Both the position numbers and the translations under genes were made by a program. A DNA stretch of 64,000 nucleotides from Pseudorhodobacter sp. PARRP1 (GTDB taxonomy: Bacteria > Pseudomonadota > Alphaproteobacteria > Rhodobacterales > Rhodobacteraceae), in NCBI GenBank assembly GCA_002256245.1, contig NKIU01000001.1, positions 372,001 to 436,000 of the forward strand. Direction: 5' to 3'. Positions 33,137 through 41,718 of the stretch are shown piece by piece (the stretch's first letter is position 1; every line of letters begins with the position of its first letter). A model generated the notes under the pieces. It was given only the letters and a program-made list of their open reading frames with translations. It was not told where the DNA came from and made no database searches.

Positions 33137-34285
33137 CTAAAACCCCACCTCACAGCGCTCCACCAGCGCCGCCAGCATCGCCCGGCAGCGCTCAATCTGC
33201 TCGATGGATACAAACTCATCCGGCTTGTGCCCCTGCGCCATCGACCCCGGCCCGCAGATCACCGTCGGGATGCCAAGGCGGGCATCAAACAGCCCGCCCT
33301 CGGTTCCGAAAGCCACCTTGATCGTCCCGTTCGCCCCGGTCAGCGATTTCACGAAATTCACCACCCCCGCGTCCGATGGCGTGCCAAGGCCGGGGTAATC
33401 CCACAGCCGCTCAATCCTGATCTCCGCCTCGGGAAACTCTGCCCGCAGCGGCGCCACGATAGCCTCCGCCCCCGCCCGCAGATCGGCAATCAAGGCGTCG
33501 GTGTCCTCTCCGGCCAGACTGCGGATTTCAAAGTCGATCACGGCAGAATTGGGCACGATATTCACCTGCACCCCACCATTCAGCTTGCCGACATGCAGCG
33601 TCGAATAGGGCACATCATAGTCGCCATCCCGCAACCCCGTCGCCGCCACCCGCGCCTGCAGACCCCGCACCACCCCAACAAAATCCGCCGCCAGATGCAG
33701 CGCATTCAACGCGAGCGGCGCCAGCGCCGAATGCCCTTCCCGGCCCACACACGTCGCCCGCAAGGCAATCTTGCCCTTGTGCCCGGTCGCGACCTGCATC
33801 GCGGTAGGCTCCCCCACAATACACATCCGCGGGCGGATGGGGGCTGCCTCCAGCATCTCGATCAAACTGCGCACGCCCATGCAGCCGATTTCCTCATCGT
33901 AGGACAAAGCCAGATGCAGCGGCACTTTCAGCGGGCGTTTGCTGGCCGCCAGAACCGCCTCGATCGCGCAGGCGGCGAACCCCTTCATGTCGGCCGCACC
34001 CCGGCCGTAGTAGCGGGCGTCCCGCTCGGTCAGCCCAAACGGCGGCACGGTCCAGGCCTGCCCTTCTACCGGGACAACATCGGTATGCCCCGACAGCATC
34101 ACCCCCGCCACCCCCTCCTGCCCGACGGTGGCATAGAGGTTCGCCTTGCCGCCCGACGGATCAGGGATCAGCGTGGCAGCGATACCCGCCTTGGCCAGCA
34201 TCTCTTGCACATAGGCCATAAGGGCGCTGTTCGGCTTGGAGCTGACGGTATCAAAGCTGAGCAGTCGGTCCAAAATCGCGCGCAT
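33137..34285 (-). CDS. argE: Acetylornithine deacetylase
   Basis: M20-family zinc hydrolase of 382 residues that removes the acetyl group from N-acetylornithine in arginine synthesis. Metal-binding motifs are visible: LSGHTDVVPV (His and Asp near residue 67), YGRGAADMKGF with the bridging Asp, and SYDEEIGCMG with the catalytic Glu pair. The C-terminal block IPTVICGPGSMAQGHKPDEF carries the last zinc His. Length fits ArgE; related succinyl-diaminopimelate desuccinylases are similar in size, but overall motifs favour ArgE. It stands alone, convergent with the ycjF-like gene, and ends at a clear terminator. Confidence 0.9.
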   Translation of the reverse strand: MRAILDRLLSFDTVSSKPNSALMAYVQEMLAKAGIAATLIPDPSGGKANLYATVGQEGVAGVMLSGHTDVVPVEGQAWTVPPFGLTERDARYYGRGAADMKGFAACAIEAVLAASKRPLKVPLHLALSYDEEIGCMGVRSLIEMLEAAPIRPRMCIVGEPTAMQVATGHKGKIALRATCVGREGHSALAPLALNALHLAADFVGVVRGLQARVAATGLRDGDYDVPYSTLHVGKLNGGVQVNIVPNSAVIDFEIRSLAGEDTDALIADLRAGAEAIVAPLRAEFPEAEIRIERLWDYPGLGTPSDAGVVNFVKSLTGANGTIKVAFGTEGGLFDARLGIPTVICGPGSMAQGHKPDEFVSIEQIERCRAMLAALVERCEVGF

Positions 34286-34455
34286 CGGGGGCTCCTGTTG
34301 TTGCGGGCAAGCTAGCGTGAAGCGGGGGGGCGCGAAAGGTCAGCCGCGACCGATATGACGTGATTTGTCACGCGGAACCCACTTCCCAAACCGGGGGCTT
34401 CCTGCCAAATTCACCTGATACCGCCCCTACAGGGCCCCAACGGATTGGACAGCAG

Positions 34456-35193
34456 ATGACATTGAAAGCGATTTTCCCTGCCCTTGCCACCACCGCATTG
34501 GTGGCGCTGACCCTGCCCAGCTTTGCACAAACCGCGACCGATGCCCCCGCAGCCGAAGCGCCTGCGGCCACGATGGCGGCGAAGGGGCCGAATGTGAAAT
34601 CCTCGGCGGTGGGCACCAAGGGTGCGGTGGCGACCTTGGCGATGGCGCAGGATCTTTACACGTTGGGCATGACCAACAAGGACGCGCTGACGGTGCTGAC
34701 GGCGGCCAAGTTGGCCGGGTCGGTCGAGGTGAAGGATGTCGAGCGCAAGAAAGAAACCAAGGGCACCGAAGTTGCAGGCGATGCCGAAGGCAAGGATCTG
34801 CCGGTGGATGCGGCGACGATGATGGCTTCGGCCAAGGAACTGGCGGGCGAGGACGAGGTGCTGGCTGGGCTGGTCGAGGATGCGATGGTCGAGGCGGGCC
34901 GGGGCCGGGTGGGCGGCGCGTCGTCCACGCTGTCGCGGCTGCCGGGCGGGCAGACCGACACCTGGGAAGTGCCGTTCTATGGCGACAGCTATGCCGAACT
35001 GGCGGTGGTGGGCGACGGCGATTCGAACCTTGACGTGCTGGTGACCGACGAGTCCGGCAACACGATCTGTTATGATGTCAGCTGGTCGGACAAGATTTAT
35101 TGCGACTTTGTGCCGAGCTGGAACGGCTATTTCTATGTCACGGTGCAGAACAACGGCAGCTCGCGCAACAGCTATTATCTGATGACGAACTGA
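34456..35193 (+). CDS. Hypothetical exported protein with a C-terminal beta domain
   Basis: A 245-residue protein. Residues 1-25 (MTLKAIFPALATTALVALTL and the following PSFAQ) form a signal peptide. The middle is Ala/Lys/Glu-rich and probably helical. The C-terminal third (from DTWEVPFYGDSYAELAVVGDGD to NGYFYVTVQNN) resembles a pre-peptidase C-terminal-like beta-sandwich, with Asp-rich turns and two Cys that might pair. I do not recognise a family function. I start at 34456 because the signal peptide begins there; the longer reading from 34360 crosses the promoter. It is a single-gene unit followed by a strong terminator. Confidence 0.75.
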   Translation: MTLKAIFPALATTALVALTLPSFAQTATDAPAAEAPAATMAAKGPNVKSSAVGTKGAVATLAMAQDLYTLGMTNKDALTVLTAAKLAGSVEVKDVERKKETKGTEVAGDAEGKDLPVDAATMMASAKELAGEDEVLAGLVEDAMVEAGRGRVGGASSTLSRLPGGQTDTWEVPFYGDSYAELAVVGDGDSNLDVLVTDESGNTICYDVSWSDKIYCDFVPSWNGYFYVTVQNNGSSRNSYYLMTN

Positions 35194-35206
35194 GCCGGAG
35201 GGCATG

Positions 35207-35243
35207 AAAAAAAGCGGCGCATCCCACGGATGTGCCGCTTTTT
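35207..35243 (+). terminator. Intrinsic terminator after the exported protein gene
   Basis: A 12-bp stem (AGCGGCGCATCC, loop CAC, then GGATGTGCCGCT with one G-U pair) with an A-run before and TTTTT after it, 13 bp past the stop codon. Confidence 0.9.
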
Positions 35244-35365
35244 CTTGGGCTGGTCCCGCATGGGGACCACGGAAGATTGCGGGTAATTCAAAGCCTTAGC
35301 CGCAAGCGTTTACCGGATTTTAAGATTTGGCAAGTTCAGCGCCAGATGGCAAAGGCCTGTGCCCG

Positions 35366-35415
35366 GGGCGGGTCGCGGAAGCCTCCGGCGGGGATATTTG
35401 GGCAGAGAGGATGAC
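35366..35415 (+). repeat. GGATATTT/AGAGAGGATGACC dispersed element, copy E
   Basis: CGCGGAAGCCTCCGGCGGGGATATTTG then GGCAGAGAGGATGAC. Its left half matches copy B (GAAGCCTCCGGCGGGG) rather than the GGGGGC-hairpin subtype. Confidence 0.78.
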
Positions 35416-35448
35416 AATTTTAGACAAGTTTTACCGGATTTGCCGCGC

Positions 35449-36081
35449 CTAGATCAGCAAGCCCGCCTGACGGGCCCCTGCAAGCAGATTGTCGGCCAGA
35501 TGATGCGCCCAGCGGCCCTTGCTGGGCACCACATCGGGCACTTGCACCACAAAACATCCGGCGCGATGCGCGGCTTCGGCCCCGGTTTCGCTGTCTTCGA
35601 ACACAAGGCAGCGCGCGGGTGCCACGCCAAGCTTTTCGGCGGCCAGCAGATAGGGCGCCGGATCGGGTTTCGGGGCGGTCACATCATCGACGGTGATGAT
35701 CAGATCGAACATATCGGCGATGCCCGCCACCGCCAGCTTGTGATGCGCCTCGCGGCGGCCCGAGGATGTCACCAGCGCCATCGGCAACAAGCGGGCTTGC
35801 AAAATGTCTAAGGCGCCCGATTTCAGGTTCAGCCCGTTCTTCTCCATCGCGGCCACGAACCCCGATTGCCACAACGGTTGCAGGGCATCGTGATCCAGCC
35901 CCGGCAGAGCGGCGCGGATGATCTTGCCGCCGGTGGGCATATCGACGCCGACAAGCTGATGCAGAAAATCCTCGGTCACCGGATGGCCAAGGGCGGCAAA
36001 CGCTGCCAGACCCGAGGCCATGGCAAGGCTTTCGGTATCAATCAGCGTGCCGTCTAGATCGAAGAAAATCGCGTCAAACAT
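35449..36081 (-). CDS. HAD superfamily hydrolase, subfamily IA (phosphoglycolate/beta-phosphoglucomutase-like)
   Basis: A 210-residue haloacid dehalogenase-type phosphatase. Motif I is FDLDGTLIDTE (catalytic Asp near residues 8 and 10), motif II is ALVTSSGRREAH, and the motif III/IV region is KPDPAPYLLAAEKLGV followed by CLVFEDSETGAEAA. The cap segment resembles sugar-phosphatases of the GS1 or beta-phosphoglucomutase kind. The ATG at 36081 places motif I at the usual position; a start at 36123 would add an unrelated N-terminus. It is downstream of cpdB on the same strand with a 48-bp gap, so the two may be co-transcribed. Substrate unknown. Confidence 0.88.
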   Translation of the reverse strand: MFDAIFFDLDGTLIDTESLAMASGLAAFAALGHPVTEDFLHQLVGVDMPTGGKIIRAALPGLDHDALQPLWQSGFVAAMEKNGLNLKSGALDILQARLLPMALVTSSGRREAHHKLAVAGIADMFDLIITVDDVTAPKPDPAPYLLAAEKLGVAPARCLVFEDSETGAEAAHRAGCFVVQVPDVVPSKGRWAHHLADNLLAGARQAGLLI

Positions 36082-36129
36082 CGCAAACCCCGGTTCTGCA
36101 CCCTTGCGGGCCGCCGCCCTCATAGCGGA

Positions 36130-38046
36130 TCACAGATGCAGGCGAAAGCGACGAAAGCCGGTGGGCTGCATGCCAAGCGGTTCAAGGCGCAGATGCGGCA
36201 CTTCGGCCAGATGATGGGCGGCATTGTTGCTGAGATCGACGGTCACCGTGCTGCCGGGCATCGGCAGAAAATGCCAATCCATGCTGGTTTGGCTGGGCTG
36301 CCCGCCGCGACGCAGATAGGCCGCCAAAATCTCGCGGTTGTTTTCGGTGCCGTCATAGACCACCTGCGCCCCGCCCGTGCCGGGAAACCCCGCCCCGCCT
36401 GCCGCGCGGTAGCTGTTGGTGGCCAGCGCAAACATCTGCTCGGGGTGCACCGGCTGGCCCTTGTAGCGCAGATCGCGGATGCGGCGTGCCTCGGGCGCAA
36501 TCACGCGGCCGAAGGTGTTGAAACGCGGCGGTGTCGAAAGGTCGATCTGGTAGCTGAGGCCGTGGATGGTATCGAAGTTAAAGCTGGGGAAATCTTCGTT
36601 GATCAGCGCGACATCGGTGCTGCCGGGGGCGATCTGGCGATAAAGGCTGACCGAGCGTTCCAGCCAATCGGCCAGATCCTGTCCGCTGACGCGCAGGCAG
36701 GCCACGCTGTTGGGATGGATGTAAAGATCGCTGACATGGCGGGCCATAAGCGGGCCTGCGGGGATATCGGTGAAGTTTTCAGGCCCGCCGCGCCCTCCGG
36801 CCTTGAACGGGGCCACGGCAGACAGCAGCGGCAGATCGGCCAGCCGTTTGTCGGCGGCGTCGGCCAGCACGCGTTGCAGATGGTCAGCCTGTGCCGCCGC
36901 GACCAGCGCCAAGGGCGGGCTTTGCGTCAGCAGCGCGAAATGGCTGTGCAGCGCGATCGGGCTGTGGCCGACGATCACATCGGTGCGCGCCAGCAGCGCC
37001 TGATGCGCGGGTTGGGCAATTTCAACGATGGCCGGATTGTCGGCCACCAGCGCCATCACGTCGCCGGTTTCGGGGTTGCGCTGCGAGATCGGGCGCACTT
37101 CGGCATCAAAGCTGGCAATGCGCCAGCCTTTGCTGCCGGTGCGCAGCGTCAGGTCGATCACCCCCAGATGCGAGCCGAAGAACCCCGGCATCACAGCAGG
37201 CTTTCCGGCCAGATTTTGCTGGCTGGCGGTGGGGAAGGTCAGATGGGTGTGGCCGGCGATGATCACATCAATGCCGTCGATTTCGGCCAGTGCAGAGCTT
37301 GCGTTCTCGGCCCCCGGCTCGTCCCCCGTGGCGCTGATGCCGGAATGCGAGAGGGCCACGATCAGATCGGCGCCGCGGGCGCGCAATTCGGGCACCAGAT
37401 GGCGGGCCGAGGCGGTGATGTCATCGACCGAGGCGCGGCTTTTCAGATAGCGCTTTTCCCAGATCGTGGTTTGCGGCGGGATAAAGCCCAAGACGCCAAT
37501 CTTGATGCGGTGCAGTTTGCCGTGGCGGTCGCGCAGATCGCGGTGAAGCAGCAAATAGGATGCCGCCAATGGCGCGCCTCGCGTCGGCTTGAAATAGAGG
37601 TTCGAACAGACGATGGGAAAGCGGGTGGCCGCCAGCGAGCGGCGCAGAAAGCCCAGACCATGGCCGAATTCGTGATTGCCCAGCGCCACGGCGTCATAAT
37701 CCAGCGCGTTCATCGCGGCGATCATCGGATGGGTGTGCAGCGGGCGGCCCGAGCGCAGGGTGGGGGTGGATTCGGCGATGAAATCACCCAGCACGGTGCC
37801 ATGCAGGAAGTCGCCATTGTCAAACAGCAGGTTTTGCGGGCTCTCGAAACGCGCTTTGTGGATCAGGGCGGCAACACGGGCCAAGCCACGCTGCGGACAG
37901 GGCCGGCTGGTGTGGTAATCCCAGGCCAGCAGGTTGGCGTGCAGATCCGACGTAGCCAGAATCCGCAGATCAATAACTGATCCGCCAAAGGCATTCGCAT
38001 CTGAACCGCGCGCGCTTACAAATCTGTATGGCACCGTAATTCCCAT
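36130..38046 (-). CDS. cpdB: 2',3'-cyclic-nucleotide 2'-phosphodiesterase/3'-nucleotidase
   Basis: A 638-residue metallophosphoesterase with a C-terminal 5'-nucleotidase domain. The N-terminal catalytic block includes ILATSDLHANLLAWDY, LLFDNGDFLHGT and ALGNHEFGHGLGFL, the metal-binding His/Asp/Asn motifs. The second domain has LATNSYRAAGGAGFPG near the C-terminus. CpdB is normally periplasmic, but no convincing signal peptide is seen from the ATG at 38046 and no better start exists in frame. Either it is cytoplasmic or it uses another export route. It would hydrolyse 2',3'-cyclic nucleotides and 3'-nucleotides, for example from RNA degradation. Confidence 0.9.
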   Translation of the reverse strand: MGITVPYRFVSARGSDANAFGGSVIDLRILATSDLHANLLAWDYHTSRPCPQRGLARVAALIHKARFESPQNLLFDNGDFLHGTVLGDFIAESTPTLRSGRPLHTHPMIAAMNALDYDAVALGNHEFGHGLGFLRRSLAATRFPIVCSNLYFKPTRGAPLAASYLLLHRDLRDRHGKLHRIKIGVLGFIPPQTTIWEKRYLKSRASVDDITASARHLVPELRARGADLIVALSHSGISATGDEPGAENASSALAEIDGIDVIIAGHTHLTFPTASQQNLAGKPAVMPGFFGSHLGVIDLTLRTGSKGWRIASFDAEVRPISQRNPETGDVMALVADNPAIVEIAQPAHQALLARTDVIVGHSPIALHSHFALLTQSPPLALVAAAQADHLQRVLADAADKRLADLPLLSAVAPFKAGGRGGPENFTDIPAGPLMARHVSDLYIHPNSVACLRVSGQDLADWLERSVSLYRQIAPGSTDVALINEDFPSFNFDTIHGLSYQIDLSTPPRFNTFGRVIAPEARRIRDLRYKGQPVHPEQMFALATNSYRAAGGAGFPGTGGAQVVYDGTENNREILAAYLRRGGQPSQTSMDWHFLPMPGSTVTVDLSNNAAHHLAEVPHLRLEPLGMQPTGFRRFRLHL

Positions 38047-38267
38047 TTCTCGACGCAGCCGGAGGTCTGATCTGTGTCAAGTTTTTCTCCCACTGGTTTA
38101 GCGTCTCATTCTAAATTGCCGAAAGGAAGGCAAAATTTGACGCTGCGTGAAAAGTTTCAGCTTCCAGTTGCAAATTTGATTGCGATTGCAGGATTTTTCG
38201 GGCGGGGGCGAAGAATTGCTCTGGGCGGGGTTCCATGCGATGAACGGCGCAAAGCAGGGGTGTGGCA

Positions 38268-39218
38268 ATGCGGCTGGCGGAAACGGTGACATTTGGCGGG
38301 TCGGGTCTGGATCGGGCGGCGATGCTGCGCAGCGATGGCGCGCGGATGGCAGAGTTGCTGGCGCAGGGGCAGGTGCTGGCGCTGTGGCGTGGCAAGCCGC
38401 TGGTCGCGGGGCAGGATGCTTTGGGTTGGCTTGCGGCAGACCATGTGGTGCTTGCGGGGTCTGCGCCGGTGTTTCTGGGGCTGGATGACGGTGTGCCGCG
38501 CTTTGCCGCCGATATCTCGCGCTGGCAGCCCGAGGCGGTTGAGGCGGGCGCGCCTGCGGGGTTTCTCGATACCAACCGCCAGCACCACCCTGCCCTGCCC
38601 GAGGATCACGCGTTCGAGGACTTGCGCGGCGTGATGGCGCAACTGACCCCGCGCGCGGCAGAGTTGGCGGCAACTGCCAAGGCGGTGCTGCAATGGCACA
38701 GCACGCATGGGTTTTGTGCGACCTGCGGCGCGGCATCGCAGATGATCAACGCGGGCTGGCAGCGCAGTTGTCCGGCCTGTGGCGCGCAGCATTTTCCGCG
38801 CACCGATCCGGTGGTGATCATGCTGGTGGTGCGCGGCAACAAGCTGCTTCTGGGCCGCTCCGCCCCGTGGCCCGAGGGGATGTATTCTTTGCTGGCAGGA
38901 TTTGTGGAGCCCGGCGAGACGCTGGAGGCGGCGGTGCGGCGCGAGGTGTTCGAGGAGACCGGCATCACCACGGGGGCGGTGCGCTATCTGGCGTCGCAGC
39001 CTTGGCCGTTTCCGGCCTCGCTGATGTTTGGCTGCATTGCGGAAGCCACCTCGGACGCCATCACGCTGGACCCTGCCGAGTTGGAAGATGCGCTATGGGT
39101 CACGCGCGAGGAGTTGGTTGCGGTGATGGCAGGGCAACACCCCAAGATCAAACCGGGGCGAAAAGGCGCTATTGCGCAGTTTCTGATGGCTAATTTCCTT
39201 GCAGAACGGCTGGATTGA
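38268..39218 (+). CDS. nudC: NAD+ diphosphatase / NADH pyrophosphatase (NudC)
   Basis: A 316-residue Nudix hydrolase. The zinc ribbon is seen as CATCG and CPACG around residues 140-165. The Nudix box GFVEPGETLEAAVRREVFEETGI (here split as GFVEPGETLE then EVFEETG) is intact. The NudC-specific SQPWPFPASLM motif follows. It cleaves NAD(H) to NMN(H) and AMP and, in E. coli, removes NAD caps from RNA. I prefer the ATG at 38268, with AGGGG upstream, over the GTG at 38262. It lies just before the SRPBCC gene, 81 bp apart on the same strand. Confidence 0.94.
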   Translation: MRLAETVTFGGSGLDRAAMLRSDGARMAELLAQGQVLALWRGKPLVAGQDALGWLAADHVVLAGSAPVFLGLDDGVPRFAADISRWQPEAVEAGAPAGFLDTNRQHHPALPEDHAFEDLRGVMAQLTPRAAELAATAKAVLQWHSTHGFCATCGAASQMINAGWQRSCPACGAQHFPRTDPVVIMLVVRGNKLLLGRSAPWPEGMYSLLAGFVEPGETLEAAVRREVFEETGITTGAVRYLASQPWPFPASLMFGCIAEATSDAITLDPAELEDALWVTREELVAVMAGQHPKIKPGRKGAIAQFLMANFLAERLD

Positions 39219-39299
39219 TCGCTATTCCTATCGCGTTAACAATTTCGCCGTGGCTGTTGGCAGACAATAACAAGAACAAGCAAGGCTGGGGGAGTGTCG

Positions 39300-39773
39300 A
39301 TGCGGTTTGCGACAAAGCAGGATATCGAAGCGCCGGTTGCCGATGTGTTTCGGATCATGTCGGATTTCGAGACTTGGGAGCGCGCAGCGATGCGGCGCGG
39401 GGCAGAGGTTGCGCGGCTGGACAAACTGCGCACAACGGCTGCCGGAATGCGCTGGAGCACACGGTTTTCCTATCGCAGCAAGCCGCGCACCATGGAGTTG
39501 GAGTTGACGCAGATCGACAGCCCGCAGCTGTTGCGCTTTGCCGGGATTTCGCAGGCCATTGAAGGCGTCGTGTCGATGGATTTGATGGAATTGGGCGTCA
39601 AGCGCACCCGGATGCATGTGGTGCTGGACGTGTCGCCGCGCAGCCTGACGGCGCGGCTGTTCCTGCAATCGTTGCGGCTTGCGCGAGCGCGGATTGACCG
39701 CAAATTTGACCAACGTGCAGCACAACTGGCAGGCGAGATCGAGGCGCGCTATCGGGCGGTGAAGAAGTATTAA
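39300..39773 (+). CDS. SRPBCC (START-like) family protein
   Basis: A 157-residue protein with START/polyketide cyclase-like fold features: the opening FATKQDIEAPVADVFRIMSD and the later FSYRSKPRTMELELTQIDS and MHVVLDVSPRSLTARLFLQS. Such proteins form a hydrophobic cavity and bind lipids, quinones or other apolar ligands. The ligand here is unknown. The ATG at 39300 follows GGGGGAG. It is downstream of nudC on the same strand, and no other neighbour explains its role. The stretch from its end to pheA (265 bp) holds nothing I recognise. Confidence 0.82.
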   Translation: MRFATKQDIEAPVADVFRIMSDFETWERAAMRRGAEVARLDKLRTTAAGMRWSTRFSYRSKPRTMELELTQIDSPQLLRFAGISQAIEGVVSMDLMELGVKRTRMHVVLDVSPRSLTARLFLQSLRLARARIDRKFDQRAAQLAGEIEARYRAVKKY

Positions 39774-40038
39774 GCACGGTGCAGGCTGGCGAAGGCGGGG
39801 GACCCCGCGCTACCTGCTATTTCAGCAACAGGCATATCGGAGGCATAGGGCAGCGCTTGACCGCCGGGTGGGCGAGCCACAGTGGTTCTAGGCGCTTTAT
39901 GCCTCAGCAAATCCCCCAGAATTTCTAGGCGAGAGACGGCAATAGCGCCCGCCCGAGGGGGCGGTCAGGCGCTGCCCGGCGGGCTTCGCCCTTGATTCCG
40001 GGCTTGGATGGCTTGCTTGGCTGGCGCGGAGGCGGGCG

Positions 40039-40869
40039 TTAATCCCTGCGCCGGTCTGCCGGATAGACCCCGAGAATATCCACCTGCGTCGAGAAATAGC
40101 GCAATTCTTCCAACGCGCGCTTTACAGGCGCGTCTTCGGGGTGGCCTTCGATATCGGCATAAAACTCGGTCGCGGTGAAAGACCCGCCGACCATATAGCT
40201 TTCCAGCTTGGTCATGTTGATGCCATTGGTGGCAAAGCCGCCCATCGCCTTATACAAAGCCGCCGGAATGTTGCGCACGCGGAAGGTGAAGGTGGTGATC
40301 ATCTGATCGGCCCGGCGCGCATGGTCGGGCGTGCGGCTCATCACCAGAAAGCGCGTGGTGTTATTGGCGTTATCCTCGATATGCGGGGCCAGCACATCCA
40401 GCCCGTAGATCGACGCCGCAAGCTCTGACGCCAGCGCGGCCTTTGAAACATCGCCCCATTCCACCACTTCACGCGCGGCACGGGCATTGTCGGAACTGAC
40501 ACGGCCCTTGATGCCATGGGCTTTGAGAAACCCTGCGCATTGCGGCAAGATCACCACATGGCCATGCGCCTCGCGCACATCCGCCAGTTTCGCGCCGCGC
40601 ACGCCCAAAAGGTTCACATGCACCCGCACGAAGGCCTCATCGACAATGTGCAAGCCTGCGCGCGGCAACAAGGAATGCACATCGGCCACGCGACCGTAGG
40701 TCGAGTTTTCCACCGCCAGCATGCCCAACTCGACCTCGCCTGACCGAGTCAGTTCGACCACGTCTTCAAAGGTGGTGCAGGGAAACGCCTCCATATCCGG
40801 GCGCGCCTGCTGGCATGCCTGATGAGAATACGCCCCCAATTCGCCCTGAAACGCGATACGACCTGACAT
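40039..40869 (-). CDS. pheA: Prephenate dehydratase with ACT domain
   Basis: A 276-residue monofunctional enzyme converting prephenate to phenylpyruvate for phenylalanine synthesis. The catalytic domain starts RIAFQGELGAYSHQAC and includes AVENSTYGRVADVHSL and the TTRF motif (NNTTRFLVMSRT). A C-terminal ACT domain (from TTFTFRVRNIPAALYKAM) senses phenylalanine. The usual ACT ligand motif ESRP reads ESYM here, so feedback behaviour may differ from E. coli PheA, though I believe this change is common in the clade. The ATG at 40869 follows GGAG. It is divergent from the cytochrome gene and stands alone. Confidence 0.94.
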   Translation of the reverse strand: MSGRIAFQGELGAYSHQACQQARPDMEAFPCTTFEDVVELTRSGEVELGMLAVENSTYGRVADVHSLLPRAGLHIVDEAFVRVHVNLLGVRGAKLADVREAHGHVVILPQCAGFLKAHGIKGRVSSDNARAAREVVEWGDVSKAALASELAASIYGLDVLAPHIEDNANNTTRFLVMSRTPDHARRADQMITTFTFRVRNIPAALYKAMGGFATNGINMTKLESYMVGGSFTATEFYADIEGHPEDAPVKRALEELRYFSTQVDILGVYPADRRRD

Positions 40870-41017
40870 TTCGACCACTCCGCCGTAAAAAGCCCCGCAT
40901 TGAGGCTATTGGTCGCGCTACTACACCTTGAAAGAAGGCGGGGGAAGCGGGTAGATAACCCCAAATCAGGTTCCGGCTTTGCAGCCCACCCAAACACGTC
41001 CCGAAGGAAGGCCCGAC

Positions 41018-41542
41018 ATGTTCGACACGATGACTTTGACCAAGGTGACCGGCGCGGTCTGCGGCTCGCTTCTTGTGTATATGTTCATTTCCTGGGCAGG
41101 CGAGAGCATTTATCACGGCGGCGCGGAAAGCCATGGTGGTGAAGAAGTGGCGCAGGCCTATGCGATTCCGGTCGATGATGCCGCCCCCACAGATGCTGCC
41201 GCTGCCGACGAAGGTCCGGCCTGGGATGTCGTTTATGCCGCAGCCGATCCGGCAGCCGGCGAGAAGGTGTTCAAGAAATGCGGTGCCTGCCACAAGGTGG
41301 ATGGCAGCAACGGCACCGGCCCGCATCTGAACGGCGTTGTTGGCCGTCCGCGCGGCTCGGTTGCCGATTTTGCCTATTCCGACGGCATGGCCTCGATCCA
41401 CGATCCGTGGACGCCGGAACTGCTGGAAGTGTTCCTGCTGAACCCGAAGGCGGATGTTGCCGGCACCAAGATGGGCTTTGCCGGTCTGCCGAACATCAAA
41501 GACCGCGCCGATGTGATCGCCTATCTGGCAACCACCAAGTAA
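41018..41542 (+). CDS. cycM: Membrane-anchored class I cytochrome c (CycM/cytochrome c552 type)
   Basis: A 174-residue electron carrier. An uncleaved N-terminal membrane anchor ([20 protein letters not shown], about residues 7-26) is followed by an Ala/Asp-rich linker and a class I cytochrome domain. The heme motif is CGACH with [10 protein letters not shown] after it, and the axial Met is in GTKMGFAG. In Paracoccus and Rhodobacter such cytochromes carry electrons from the bc1 complex to the aa3 oxidase. GAAGGAAGG precedes the ATG at 41018. It is divergent from pheA and stands alone upstream of the yej operon. Confidence 0.93.
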   Translation: MFDTMTLTKVTGAVCGSLLVYMFISWAGESIYHGGAESHGGEEVAQAYAIPVDDAAPTDAAAADEGPAWDVVYAAADPAAGEKVFKKCGACHKVDGSNGTGPHLNGVVGRPRGSVADFAYSDGMASIHDPWTPELLEVFLLNPKADVAGTKMGFAGLPNIKDRADVIAYLATTK

Positions 41543-41718
41543 GTTTTGCGAAATGCGCATGGGATGGCCGCTCTTTTGGGCGGCCTTTTCAATTTCACGC
41601 GGCTGCGAGGCGGCTGGCAGCTTTGATCACACATTCGCGCCTTGTGGCGCGCGCGGGTTCCGATTTAGCATATGCAGCAACAGGCCGCAGCATAGCGGCG
41701 GATGGCAAGGGGTTGGGA

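Noticed and set aside
36136-37980. A 614-codon open frame on the plus strand
   Set aside because: It lies opposite cpdB, whose metallophosphoesterase motifs are intact; the antisense product resembles no family.
39774-40038. Possible RNA gene between the SRPBCC and pheA genes
   Set aside because: No stable hairpin with a T-run, tRNA shape or repeat match was found.
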